From the NCBI RefSeq assembly GCF_029407905.1, contig NC_073635.1:35269501-35333500 (forward strand): 64,000 nucleotides of DNA, written 5' to 3'. The DNA comes from Bubalus kerabau (Eukaryota; Chordata; Mammalia; Artiodactyla; Bovidae). The position numbers and the translations under genes were made by a program. The notes beneath the pieces are model-generated. The model was not told where the DNA came from, did not search any database, and saw only the letters and a list, made by a program, of their open reading frames with translations. This document shows, piece after piece, positions 33,480 through 45,147 of the stretch (the first letter of the stretch is position 1; every line of letters begins with the position of its first letter).

Positions 33480-34138
33480 ACCAGCAAATCCCTTAGACTC
33501 TTCTTTCAAAATATACCCCCAACCCCCTCAAAACCCTGACCAGGTCTCATCACCACTATGACTTCCTCATCTCTTACCTGGATGCTTGTCAAGACCTCGT
33601 AATGGCCAGAGCAGTCCTACTGAGATGGAAAGAGTTCTGCCACTGCTCTGCTAAACACTTCCAGTGGCTCTGCGTGTCCCTCAGCGCAGGGGTCAAGGCT
33701 TTTGTGGCCTGGGCCTGACTTCCCCTCCCCGCCAGCTGTCCTGAGTCCCACATCTATGCTCCCCCTCCCCCGCCTCACTGCAGGCTTGGGCAGCCACAGA
33801 TGTTCTTCCCCCAGCATCACCATGGCTCCTGCCCCTACTTCCTTTAGACCCTCACTTCACGTCCCCTTTTCTGAGTGGCCTCTTTGACCTTCCCACATAG
33901 GATATCAGCCTTTCCACCCCACAATCTCTCCCCTTTACCCTGAATTGTTATCACTCGCTTCCACCTAACATTCTTCCATGTAATGTTCCTATGTGTACTG
34001 GTATCGTCTGTCTCTCTCTCTACTAGAAGCTACAGTGGGCAGGGGTGTTCTGAATTTTGTTCCCTGCAGTCTCCCAGGAGCCTGGAAGGACATCTTGCTA
34101 CCCCAATACTCAGTTAATACTTGTTGAGAGAAATAGAA
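33480..34138 (+). mobile_element. L2 LINE 3' end
   Basis: In L2 order: cttccagtggctctgcgtgt, gatgttcttcccccagcatc-type text, ctgagtggcctctttgacct, then the terminal block ctagaagctacagtgggcag, ggagcctggaaggacatctt, cagttaatacttgttgagag. Non-coding remnant of an ancient CR1-like LINE. Confidence 0.75.
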
Positions 34139-36116
34139 GTACCAACACTAGGGAAATAATAGGAAATGATATGATTCTGAAAATACCTATGAAATGATTC
34201 ATATGATTACACATGAAATGATCTGAAGATCTTCAATGCACTCAGCTTCTTTGGTTTGCTTTGTTTTGTTTTTATTTGTGGGGAGGGGAGCAAGCTTCAG
34301 GGTCCCTGCAGTTTTGAGACTGCTGGGTGGCCATACTTGAACTCACCCAGGAATGTAAGAGCAGGTGGGGGCTGCTGGAAGACTGGAACCCCCTCCCTCT
34401 ATGGTAGAGATTCTGGCAAGATCTCCTCCTACAACCATCTGGCAGGGGAATTGCAATTTTCATGTCCAGGTGACCAACCTGAACCAGTTTAAAGCATTTA
34501 TTTTTGGCCACCCATGAACATGAACTACTGTTCTGTTCATATCATTAAATTCTCAATCAAGTCACAACTTCTTTGGGATATAACATAAACAATTAAACAG
34601 CTAGTGGAAAATATTTCCATTGTGTTTATAGGAGATTTACTTTTATTTTGGAGATTTTGGGGGCTTGTGTTATCTCCAAATTAGTCATGATACAGATTTG
34701 GGAAAAAAGAAATTTTTCTCCTCCCTGCTTCAAAAAAGACATGACATGTGTGCATGATAGTGAAATTATTTTTAGGCACGTGAAGGTCACACATAGAAAA
34801 TATTCTCGTTGGCTTTGAAAAGCTCCTTTTCACTCGGATGTGAATAAATATAGACATTCATACTGCTGCTATATTTATTCCTGCACAAAGATTTTTCTCA
34901 CCTTTAGAATAGAACAGATGCTCTTTTGTGCAACTTTCAGAGCAGGTAGTTGTGTGTCCTCATTCAGTCCCCAAAAGGGAAATCTATGTAGGTCAAGAAA
35001 GCAACAGGCAAACGGGGCCTCTTCCTACCTCCACTTTCTGCTTTCTCCCTGCCCCATCCCTGCTCCAGCCCCTTCCCCACCCACACACCTGTGAAAACAC
35101 CCCTTCCTCCAGCCACAAAGCTCAGGTTTTTGTCACAGCTAAGAAGTGACTCAGAAAGATGCTAATTAAACCACACTGGGAAAACAAGAGGGTTTTCTCA
35201 TGCTTTTCTTCCCCATCTTCACTAAAAATGATTAAATTGCCCCCACTCCCTGCTGTTTTCAGCTAAATGTGATTACAATTCAGAGATTCCAGCCAAGTCA
35301 AAACTCCCTAAATAGAGTGTGGGGAATGTCAGTGTCAGAGAGTCAAAGGCCAAGGATGATAAAAACTGTGCGTTGAATTTGATTAACTGTTGACTGTAAC
35401 TAGACTTCATGCTCTGCACTTGTCTGCTGTATCAACTGCCATCTCATTCAGCTGTTTCCTGTTTTATAACATTTGTGTTATGGGAAATTGGAGCAATGTC
35501 TACAATGTGTTTGATTTCCCCCTTGTACACAAAGTGCCGTCTTCTGTGGGCACAATGCTCGCTTGTTGGTGTCCGCTGGTGGATGCCTTCTTCCTGGACT
35601 CTCAGCCAGGATCAGGGACCTCAGAGCTCCCATCACAACAGCCATTTGTTTCTGAATCCCCTCTTGTTCCTTTGTGTATTGTCCAGATCATATATGTGCC
35701 TTTCAGAGTTTGGGGGTAGGGTTTGGAGGAGGGGATGCCCTCTTGTGGTGCTAAAGACCTTTGTGAAGTTAACTTAGATTGGATGAATACGTTAAACTAG
35801 ACCGGAGTTAGGCAGTCTTGAATGGGAAATTGTTGCCCTTTGTAATCAACACTTGAGCTGTAATTGATAAGAGATATCTTTAAGGAATTTTGATTTTTTT
35901 TTTTTAATCCCAATAGAAGTATACATCATGCCTAGGACTCTCTTTGAATCCTGAAATACCTCTGGCACCAGAGAAGCTAACATGGAGGTGCAATGCACAG
36001 AGTCAGACTTGTGAAACTGGGAAACTCAACTTTGTAAAAACAAGTCTTGGTTTTTAAAATATCTGAGTTTCAGTTCTGGTTCTTTTGTTTCTTCTTTAAT
36101 TCTATCTTTGATTCAG
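34139..36116. other. Unique sequence upstream of the exon candidate
   Basis: No repeat recognised. Frames at 35390-35777 (109 and 122 codons, overlapping) show no domain and lack paired splice signals. The last 35 bases form the acceptor of the candidate exon. Confidence 0.4.
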
Positions 36117-36188
36117 GCTGATTCTGAAGGTCCAAGGTCATTTGAAGGAAGCCCTGGCTTTGGTACAAACATAGAAAAAGATTTCCAG
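36117..36188 (+). CDS. Candidate coding exon, 24 codons, gene unknown
   Basis: A T-rich tract ending tctatctttgattcag (to 36116) gives a good acceptor and the exon ends ttccag|gtatga, a good donor. The 72 bp are open in one frame only, starting ADSEGPRSF and ending NIEKDFQ; the other two frames have stops. The next in-frame codons past the donor are GTA TGA, so the frame ends at the splice site. Length is a multiple of three, so it is symmetric (phase 0-0) and could be a cassette exon. No repeat overlaps. The peptide is acidic and Ser/Gly-rich, probably disordered. I do not recognise the protein, and chance cannot be excluded. Confidence 0.42.
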
Positions 36189-37299
36189 GTATGAAACTCT
36201 CCTGTTAAAGTCTGAGATATTGTTGCGTCTGGAACCAGAGTTTCTGAAGAATTAGTGGAAGTGTTTACATGTCTGTCTCTGTGTATTGGCCTGACATATT
36301 CGCTTTAAAATTTAACATTGATTTTGCAGTGTATTTGCTGTATCATGTCCCTCAGTTTATTCTCTCATTCCTTTCCATAAATTAATTCATCAGGATATAT
36401 AAATCCAGGCACATTTTTTTCACTAAAGCTGCTGTACCATTTATCACTGGTCTGAAAAGGGAAACTGAATCCACAAACTGTGATATGGGTAATTTCTATT
36501 CAGCTTCATAGCAACTGTGTGAGTGAACTGTTATAATCACCATTTAAGCTTGAAAAAATGCAAATGTTAGAAGTTTAGAAATCTTCCACAAAGTAGTATG
36601 GTGGATTTTTAAACAAGATCTAGCTTTAGGGTGAACTCTTTTGCCTGGATAACCATTCACTGTATTGTTAATACTTCTTTATTGTTCTATGATTTATACT
36701 TTCTTACTTTCTGTAAAAAGAAGGTTCATTTCATATTAATGGATTTATGTATTTAATTCAAAGCATTTATTTAACATCTCTGAGATTCTAGGCATCAATG
36801 ATAGATCCTATAGATATGAATCTGAAGGTAGAGTTTTTCTGGTCTTGGGAAAACACTAGGAAGTGACATAGTCAAAGTCCAATGCAGATGGCAAAGTCTC
36901 ATTGTGATTTTGTTAATTCCTTTTCCCTATTTAATTTAATTACTTTAACAATTAAAAAAAAATCAGAGTAATACCTTTATGAAAGGGTAACACAGGATCC
37001 ACCCACCCTTGTGCCCAAGCCCCACTCTTCAGGTGTCATCGATTTCAGGTTATTAGCAGCTTTGTCAAAGTCAGTGGTAAAATGAAAGTCAAGAAGATAT
37101 TTCATATGATATTTCATACAGTATTAAATAAGAACAAATAAAGAAGAGGGATATTAAAAATAGATTTAATAATTCAAACAGTTCAGTAAGTAGCAAAATG
37201 AGAATCCTTATATGTTGATTAAAAGTGTAAGTCCAATTAAAATGTGCTTGAAGTTTCATACCAAAATATAAAATCAATCAATAAATTATAAATCAGTGA
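36189..37299. other. Unique sequence; probable MIR trace
   Basis: A possible antisense MIR lies at about 36500-36600 (catagcaactgtgtgagtga, then ataatcaccatttaagcttg). Otherwise nothing is recognised. Confidence 0.4.
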
Positions 37300-38745
37300 T
37301 TAAAAGTAATAAAATGCTGTTTTGATTACTGTAGCTTTGTAGTATAGTTTGAAATCAGAAAGTGTGATGCTAACAGATTTGTCTTCTCTCTCAGGATTGT
37401 TTTGGTCATTCAGGGGTTTCATTGCTGCATGCAAATTTTAGGACTTTTTTTTTCATTTTTTTCTATTCCAAGAAACACCCTTGGAATTTTGAAAGAGATT
37501 ACACTGAATCTATTGATGGCCTTGGGTAATATGGACATTTTAAAAATATTAGTTCAGCTAATCCACGAACATGAGATTTCCTTCCACTTGTATCTTCTTT
37601 AATTTCTTTCATCAAAGTTTTATAGTTTTAGTGTAAAGATCTTTATCTTTTTGGTTAAATTTATTCCTAAGTGTTTTATCATTTTTGGTACTATTGTGAA
37701 TGAGATTGTGTTCTTTATTTTTTTTTTCAGATAATTGATTGTTAGCGTATAATAAATGTAACTGATTTCTGTATGTTGTATCCTGCAGCTTCACTAAATT
37801 CATTGATTATCTGTAACGTTTTTTTCTTTTTGTGGGGATTTTCTATATGTATCATCATATCATTTGTGAACAAAGATAATTTTACTTTTTCCTTACCAGT
37901 TTGAATGCCTTTTGTTTCTTTTCTTGCCTAATTGCTGTGGCTAGAACTGTAAGGACTGTGTTTAATACAAGTGGTAACAGTGGGCCACTTGTCTTGTTTC
38001 TGATCTTAGAGAAAAGATTGAGTATGACCTTCACACCATTGAATATGATGTTGGCTATGAGTTTGTCATGTTTAATCTTTATTATGTTGAGGTATATTTT
38101 TTCTATACCAGATTTGTTGAGTGTTTTTTTTTTTTTTGCCATGAAAGGATGCTTGTTTGTGCCAAATGCTTTTTCTGCATCTATTGAGATAATCTTATGA
38201 TTTTTATCTTATTAAATTAATGTAGTGTAGCACACTGATTGATTTGTGTATACGGATCATCCTTGCATTCCAGAGATAAATCTCACTTGATCTTGGTGTA
38301 TGATCCTTTTAATATTCTGTTGAATGCAGTTTCTTAATATTTTATTGAATATTTTTATATCTGTATTCATCAAGGGTATAGATTGATGATTTTATTTTTT
38401 CCTAGTGTCCTTATCTGACTTTGGCATCTGGATAATCCCAATTCATAAAAGGAATTTCTGCCTCTTCAATTATTTGGAAGAGTTTGAGAAGGGTTGACAT
38501 TAATTCTATTTTAATGTTTGTCAGAATTTACCAGTGAAACCATCTGGTTCTGGGCTTTTTCTTTGTTGGGAAGTTTTCGATTATTGATTCAATCTTCTTA
38601 CTTATTATTGGTCTATTCATGCTTTCTATTTATTCATGATTCATTCTTGGTAGGTTGTAGGAATTTAACCATTCTTCTAGGTTATCTAGTTTTTTTATTT
38701 TATTGTTTATAGTAGTCTCTCATAATCCTTTGTATTATTGTGGTA
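37300..38745 (-). mobile_element. L1 ORF2/3' remnant, antisense, 1.4 kb
   Basis: Collinear with the reverse of L1 ORF2 throughout: gattactgtagctttgtagt, tctattgatggccttgggta, gtttgtcatgtttaatcttt, tgcatctattgagataatct, tttgagaagggttgacatta, ctctcataatcctttgtatt. No younger repeat interrupts it. Confidence 0.93.
37612..38142 (-). pseudogene. Degenerate L1 reverse transcriptase
   Basis: The minus strand translates to L1 RT blocks with many breaks: IEKIYLNIIKIKHDKLIANI and TVLATAIRQEKKQKAFKL align to the known L1 ORF2p order. The catalytic FADD box reads FTND here (about 37859-37872), so the first catalytic aspartate is lost. Dead transposon gene. Confidence 0.85.
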
Positions 38746-40528
38746 TAAAACAGCAAAGCACATATAACAAAGAGATACAGTCAAAATTTCTATTGATGTA
38801 TATTTTTATAAACATATCACAACTAATTATCATTGTTCTGGACATTTTGGTCAATGCAACAGATTAGGCATGAAATAGAAAAAGGAGATATAACTCTTGC
38901 AAAGCAGACAACCTTGCCATTACTTGAACTCGCATAATTGCATGCTTAATAAGTGTAAGAGAATCAATTGAATAAAAACCTAAAATTAAATATGAGTATT
39001 CAGTAAAGTGAGCAAATGCCAGCATACAACTAAAAGTGTTCTAATGTAGCCTCTGTAAGTTTGCTGGGATAGAGATGGGAGAAGATTATGATAGCAAATA
39101 AAAACTAGAACAATCAGAAAAATAAAATCCTAAAGTGCTATTAAGAATAGCCCTAAAGAGAATTGTGTTAAAGATACAAGACAAAGAAACCAGGAAACTT
39201 ACAAAGAAACTTAAAAGTGAATTTTAAGGAATACAGAAATGTGCCATGATCTTGAATAAGTAAATGAACTGTGTTAAAGATCTCACTTTTTCCCGAATTA
39301 ACTTAAATTCATACAGTATTAGTATAATTATTAGCCATAGGATAAAGGAAATAAGTTTTGTGAGGATGCTGAGGGGAAGGACTTAATAAGAGTGAAGAAA
39401 TATCATTTAGAAAAAATAGGATGAATGGGGAGAATAAAGAAGAAGAAGAATGTGGGAAGTTGAGCCCATTCAGGGATAAACTAATGCTTAGATTTAAGCA
39501 TCATAGCCCTGTTGCTGGCTCAAGCTGGTGGAAAGGAAGCCCCTCTCTTCTGTCTGTATGTGATCAGGAAAATACACAAACACTCCAGAGGAGAATGGAT
39601 GGTTTGATTAATGGCACTGGGAATGGAAAAACTCAATTTTTGTTCTCATCTCACATCATATACCAAAACACAAAGTAAAACACTAAATTATCAATATTTT
39701 GAAAAGAATTGAAGTCACAGAGGAAAATATCAATAAAATATATTTAACACACTGAAGTCAAAAGAATGAAACTGTTAGAGCAAGAAAACAGTTTGCTTTA
39801 TAAATGCCAGATAAAGTATTAATTGTTGTAATATATAATAAGGTTTGGTAAACAAACAAATACCTACATTAAAGCACTAATAAAAATCAGCTAAGGTCAG
39901 TTAACTAATTTCAAACAAATTGCGAATCAATATAAAATCAAATGAAATGTGCAATAGATTTGTAATAAATAGAACACAAGTTACATTCATGAGCTATTAA
40001 CTGTAGAATAAGAAACAATTAAGATATGACTAATTTGTGTCAGGAGGTGTAGAGTTACTGTGACTGGTAAGTCTGATAAAACCTCTCTAGAGCAACACAT
40101 TGGAGGAAAAACACTGGCTTTGGTGTTTCAAAAGTTTTTAAATGTTTTTAATTTTAAGCCCACAGTTCCACATTTCAGAATCCAAGGTCATGATCAGAGA
40201 TCTGATCTGGATCCAAGTACAAAAATGGCAATATAATAGTTCAACAGTTTGTAATCATAGAATGGTTTTCAAAGGAATGGACAAAGAATTCATAGTACAT
40301 CCAAAAATTATTATGCAACTCTTACGAATAACATATTTTGTCATTTTGTTTTTAATGTTTTATCATGCACAGTTGTCCATTTCATTAGTTGTAAAAAGTA
40401 TTAACTTATTAGTTAACAAGCACATCACCAAGTGCCCATATGCTAATTTGGGTATAAATAAGTATATAGAGAAAATAGTGAAAGTATTATGAAGAATTTA
40501 ATTGTTATCTCTGGATATTAGTGTATTG
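38746..40528. other. Unique AT-rich sequence, nothing recognised
   Basis: Long stretch without a recognised repeat. Open frames at 39421-39678 and 40142-40492 show no domain; the latter is hydrophobic in part but has no supporting signals. Confidence 0.4.
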
Positions 40529-40535
40529 ATTTTAA

Positions 40536-40745
40536 CTCTTCCCCAGGTGGCTCAGTGGTAAAGAATCTGTCTGCAATGCAGGAGACCTGGGTTTGATCCC
40601 TGGGTTGGGAAGATCCCCTGGAGAAGGAAATGGCAACCCACTCCACTGTTCTTGCCTGGAGAATCTCATGGACAGAGGAGCCCGGTGGGCTATAGTCCAT
40701 GGGGTCGCAAAGAGTCAGACATGACTGAGCATGCAACACTCACTC
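40536..40745 (+). mobile_element. Bov-tA SINE
   Basis: tRNA-like head caggtggctcagtggtaaag with a B-box-like gggtttgatccctgg, and a nearly consensus body and tail (ccatggggtcgcaaagagtc). Flanking attttaa at 40529-40535 and 40746-40752. Confidence 0.95.
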
Positions 40746-41517
40746 ATTTTAATCATTTCCCTTTTTTCAAATTAATTCCAATGTACAAAAATTAGGGGAG
40801 GATATTAGATGTATTTAGCTTCAGTGAAATCAACAAAATCTGAAAATCAAACTTCATTTGGAGTGTAGGTTTGGTATCACTGTAACATTACAGACAGAAC
40901 AAAGAAATCAAACAGGGAGGAAAATAAATCTGTGTAATCTCAGAAAGGTAATAGGTCCAGGTGATACCAACCCTTCATGTCTGGTTGTGGCACTGTTTAT
41001 GCACTGTCTCTGAATCACCTCATCAAGCCTTAGTGGATTAAACAGCGTTTGGAGGTGTGCTGACAGACTACTAATGATTCAGGCGTGTGTCTCAGTGTGC
41101 CTGCTAAGGAGAATAAAACTGAGTGAAAGCGGAAGTTTGATTTTTAAAAGGGAGGAGGCTTGAGCAGTTCAGGGTTGGTGGGGAGGCAGGTATAAAGATG
41201 CTGCAGGTTCAGCTGCTTTGTAAGATGAGAATGACCCAGCCCTGGCTTTGAAGAGGTTGGTTGGGAGAATTTAGGAGGGTCTGAACAAAACCTTTCGTGG
41301 CAGACTAACGATTGTCTTGTGAATTTTGCCTGAACGCATGTCAACTGTGATGTAGGCTGAAATTCTAAGAAAGATCGTATATCCTGAAAGTGGAACAATA
41401 AACTAAGTCTGGTGGTGGTGATTTGTTCCCAGAATTTTGTGCCTAAGTCCATTCTTGGAAAACACCTTTCTGAGCCTTTGTTGTGCTGTCCTGAGACCAT
41501 CCTGTGGCCAACAGCCT

Positions 41518-41572
41518 GGGGCGCGGGGCTGGGGCGTGGGTGGGGGTGTGGGGGGGACAGTGAGGATGGGGA
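41518..41572 (+). other. G-rich tract, possible G-quadruplex
   Basis: The plus strand has closely spaced runs of three or more G: gggg in gcgcggggctggggcgtggg, then a run of five and a run of seven, and more near gatgggg. Four or more such runs with short loops fit the usual G-quadruplex pattern. Confidence 0.6.
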
Positions 41573-41924
41573 GGTGATTACAATGAGAGCGCAGACTGGA
41601 GGTCTCCCTCCCCATCTCCACAGGCTTAGGTGAATTCTGCTAGAAATTGTATTATTGTCCTGAGAATGGCACCAATTCCCCCTGCTATCTGTTACCCCTA
41701 AGGCGCTATTATTTCAGCAACTAAATATTAAAATTTGAAATGCAGTGTAACATGCTTTCTGCAACTCAAGTTTTCCTTAAATAACATTATAACAAGTATT
41801 TACAAATGTGGAAGGAAAATTTCCAACAAAACTTACTTTATATGGTATCTACAATTTTCAGTTGTCACATACTTGAAATCTATAGCTTTTGAGTTTTACT
41901 CTTGTCTGTTCTTTCCATATTCCT

Positions 41925-41953
<29 letters not shown>
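41925..41953. repeat. (TG)n microsatellite
   Basis: About 14 uninterrupted TG units. Confidence 0.96.
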
Positions 41954-41955
<2 letters not shown>

Positions 41956-42880
41956 ACATATATGTTCTTCAGTTTTCTATTCTTAACATTTTATGTCCCT
42001 TTATGGGAACACATTATTTCAAAATATTAACTATTATCTATAGGATTCATAAGGAAAGGATGCTCGAATCTTCCTTAAATAGAAAAAAAACCCACGAGAA
42101 AAATACTTCAGAACACATCCTAGGGAAGTGGCGAGTTAGTGCCTGAATGCCATAATGTATGAAGTATTAGCTAACAGAGCTTGTTTAAGAAAGATCATCT
42201 CAGCCTAACTTAAGTGTAATTCTTAGATAAGATAACCTCCCTTGTAGAACTAAGGCTGTGCTGAGTTGAGGACCTGCCTGGAAAATCACTGAGTTGAACA
42301 TTTTTATAACGGGCTGGGGAACCTTGAAGGGAATGCACATCTGTACTGTTGGAGGACTTCAAAAGTAGTGTCAGATGACTCTTTGCAGACCAGAGAAGCC
42401 CTCCCATCTGGGACAAGTGTGGCACGCACTGCATGGACGCTGTGTCTGTACAGTGGCTGCTGCTACCGGACAGCTGTTGCTGTCTTTAGCACGGAGTTTC
42501 GGCCTCTGGAATACACACATTAGGATGGGAGAGAGCGGGACACTGTCAGAGTCATTTCAAGGACTGATGTTTTAAAAATAAAAGAGTTTGTCAAATAAAA
42601 ATGCAAAGTAAAGCAAGAGTTAAATTATAAGCAGGAAAAAATGGAAGTCTTTCTATGATGAAGTGCCTCTCCAAAAGTAGAACACTTAGATGAACTATAA
42701 AGATTGAAAAGTTGGTGACCAAATGATGATGTCAGAGAAAATGAAAAGTTGTATGAATGTAGGAATATCTGGGAAGTTTTGAGCTGATGTGGGCAGGAGG
42801 AAAGATGCTGAAAGCAGATAACTGGTGGTGATTCAGTGCCTGGGTCTTCTGGAGACAGCGTGTGGGTCAATAGTTAACTT

Positions 42881-43091
42881 ATGAAACGAGTTGCCAGTCC
42901 AGGTTCGATGCACTATACTGAATTCTTGGAGCTAGCGCACTGGGACGACCCAGAGGGATGGTAGGGGGAGGGAGGAGGGAGGAGGGTTCAGGATGGGGAA
43001 CACATGTATACCTGTGGCGGATTCATTTTGATATTTGGCAAAACTAATACAATTATGTAAAGTTTAAAAATAAAATAAAATAAAAAAAAAT
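42881..43091 (+). mobile_element. Young bovine-type L1 3' end
   Basis: The last ~200 bp of the bovine L1 3'UTR, close to consensus: gccagtccaggttcgatgca, gggttcaggatggggaacac, tatacctgtggcggattcat, gatatttggcaaaactaata, then an AAATA-rich tail. 5'-truncated. No clear target duplication found. Confidence 0.93.
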
Positions 43092-43689
43092 ACTGATGTC
43101 TTGGCATGGACAACCCAGAGGTCTTTTCAAAGAAGCATACTCAAAGATTTCTTAAAAAAACCCAAAACATTGGGAAAAAAAAAAACTGTGACATGCCCCC
43201 CCCCCCACCCCCCCCCCTACACACACAGTTCTCAACCAGCTCTCTGATTTTGCAGTTCATCCTTAAAGTGTATTCTGGGAATATTATATCTGTTCCTGGA
43301 CTGGTGGCACAGAATGTTGATGGAGGGACATTTCTGATGGAAAAGTCAGAAGTTGTTATGTGATTCTGCAGAGATTATTATCTATGGATTATAAAATTCT
43401 TCAGTTGGAAAGCCGCTCATTTGCAGAGCATGTAGCCTCTCTGTGTTGTGATGTGAGCAACTTAAAGGATCTACCAAATATAGTTTAGATGAGTCAGCCT
43501 TGGTGCCCACGACACCCACCGATAAAAGCCCTTCCAGAAAAAATGTGTTTCATTGGACTATGGGTGTGAGCCACTGCGTATCTAGGGAAATGAGATTAAG
43601 CACATGAAAGTAGATTGATGTTCCAGAGGTGTTGTGTGTTGTAATGGAAGAAATATAAGCCTCAAAATTGAAACACAATGAAACAACCT
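43092..43689. other. Unique sequence with a C-tract
   Basis: Only the C-tract at 43196-43217 stands out. Confidence 0.4.
43196..43217. repeat. Poly-C tract with one A
   Basis: Twenty-one C with a single A, followed by (AC)n. G-rich on the minus strand. Confidence 0.95.
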
Positions 43690-43868
43690 CCCCCCTAAAA
43701 TGGATTTGAAAACCAGCTTTACCAGGACCTAGTTTAGGACATCACGTCTTCCCCTGTAAAGGGAGGACGATAATACTAAACTGACAGTATTGGGAAGATT
43801 AAATAAGATAACGTAGGAAAACCAACTGATCTACGGTAGGTGTTCAATGCAGGATTAGTGTTATTATC
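43690..43868 (+). repeat. MIR SINE
   Basis: In MIR order: cagctttaccaggacctagt, gtcttcccctgtaaagggag, gataatactaaactgacagt, gggaagattaaataagataa, ctgatctacggtaggtgttc. It keeps the 3' half well. Confidence 0.7.
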
Positions 43869-44097
43869 AGACAGTAACTAGAAGTGGTTTCAGTGCGACT
43901 TCTCAGGTGAGATTCTGTGGTTGCTGCCGTCAGCTCATTAGGATCCTGGAGTATGAGAAATACTCTACTTTCCAGGCTCAGAGTTTGACACAGAACAAGG
44001 CACAAATCTGCTCCTTCAATATGAATTATATTGCAATTGAATCTATACACTGTCTATACTTCTTAGTAAGATTGTGAAAAGGATAATTTATCTCTCA

Positions 44098-44300
44098 GGG
44101 GCTTCCCCAGTGGCTTAGCTGGTAAAGAATCCTCCTATCAATACAGGAGAACTGGGTTCGACCTCTGGGTTGGGAAGATCCTCTGGAGAAGGAAATGGCA
44201 ACCCACTCCAGTACTCTTGCCTGGAGAATTCCATGGACAGAGTAGCCTGGCGGACTACAGTCCACAGCATTGCAAAAAGTTAAATACAACTGAGTGCATA
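44098..44300 (+). mobile_element. Bov-tA SINE
   Basis: Head gggcttccccagtggcttag, B-box-like gggttcgacctctgg, then body and a diverged tail (cattgcaaaaagttaaatac). Confidence 0.94.
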
Positions 44301-44422
44301 GGCCTTAAACATGCTTTTGTAGGGAAATTTGTCTTTGGGCGGGCTCCAAAGTAGATTGAATTTAAATCATTCCTAGATGTGGCATCTTGGGATTGCAATT
44401 TTTGGTTTCTTGATGTTTAGTT

Positions 44423-44626
44423 AAGTGTTAGTTGCTGAGTCATTTCTGACTCTTTGCGACCCCATGGACTGTAGCCCACCAGGCTCCTCTGTCCATGGGA
44501 TTCTCCAGGCAAGAATACTGGAGTGAGTTGCCATTCCCTTCTCCCGGGGATCTTCCTGACCCAGGGATCTAACTCTAGTCTCCTGTACTGATGGCAGATT
44601 CTTTACCTTCTGAGCCACCAGAAAAA
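44423..44626 (-). mobile_element. Bov-tA SINE
   Basis: The plus strand reads gttagttgctgagtcatttc through the reversed head ttctgagccaccagaaaaac. Confidence 0.94.
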
Positions 44627-44652
44627 CCCTTCTCGTTGTTTAAGAGGATAAT

Positions 44653-44849
44653 AGTGAAAGTGAAAGTCACTCAGTCATGTCCAACTCTTTGCGACCCCGT
44701 GAACTATACAGTCCATGGAATTCTCCAGGCCAGAATCCTGGAGTGGGTAGCCTTTACCTTCTCCAGGTGATCTTCCCAACCCAGGGATCGAACCAGGGTC
44801 TTCTGCATTGAAGTTGGATTCTTTACCAGTTGAGTCACAAGGGAAGCCC
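44653..44849 (-). mobile_element. Bov-tA SINE at a reused target site
   Basis: The plus strand reads gtgaaagtcactcagtcatg through the reversed head gagtcacaagggaagccc. Flanked by aagaggataat (44642-44652) and aagagaataat (44850-44860). The right-hand repeat is shared with the next element. It has a deletion near the gactgtagc block (gaactatacagtccatgg). Confidence 0.94.
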
Positions 44850-44860
44850 AAGAGAATAAT

Positions 44861-45136
44861 GCTGTTGCTGCTGCTAAGTCGCTTCAGTCGTGTCTGACTC
44901 TGTGCGACCCCATAGACGGCAGCCACCAGGCTCCCCTGTCCCTGGGATTCTCCAGGCAAGAACACTGGAGTGGGTTGCCATGTCCTTCTCCAATGCATGA
45001 AAGTGAAACGTGAAAGTGAAGTCTCTCAGTCGTGTCCGACTCTTCGCGACCACATGGACTGCAGCCCACCAGGCTCCTCCGTCCGTGGGATTTTCCAGGC
45101 AAGAGTACTGGAGTGGGGTGCCATCGCCTTCTCTGC
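44861..45136 (-). mobile_element. Bov-A2 SINE at a reused target site
   Basis: Reversed Bov-A2: starts gctgttgctgctgctaagtc (reversed CAG tail), two monomers with the tgcatgaaagtgaaacgtga linker. Perfect flanks aagagaataat at 44850-44860 and 45137-45147. Confidence 0.95.
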
Positions 45137-45147
45137 AAGAGAATAAT

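Larger units (their letters stand above)
40753..42880. other. Unique sequence with G-rich and TG tracts
   Basis: No repeat family recognised except the simple tracts listed separately. Frames of 66-118 codons lack splice signals or domains. Confidence 0.4.

Noticed and set aside
40536..40745. A- and B-box-like motifs of Bov-tA heads as functional tRNA genes
   Set aside because: The heads are SINE promoters that have lost tRNA pairing; the only full-length tRNA-like unit is at 57427-57498 and is itself degraded.
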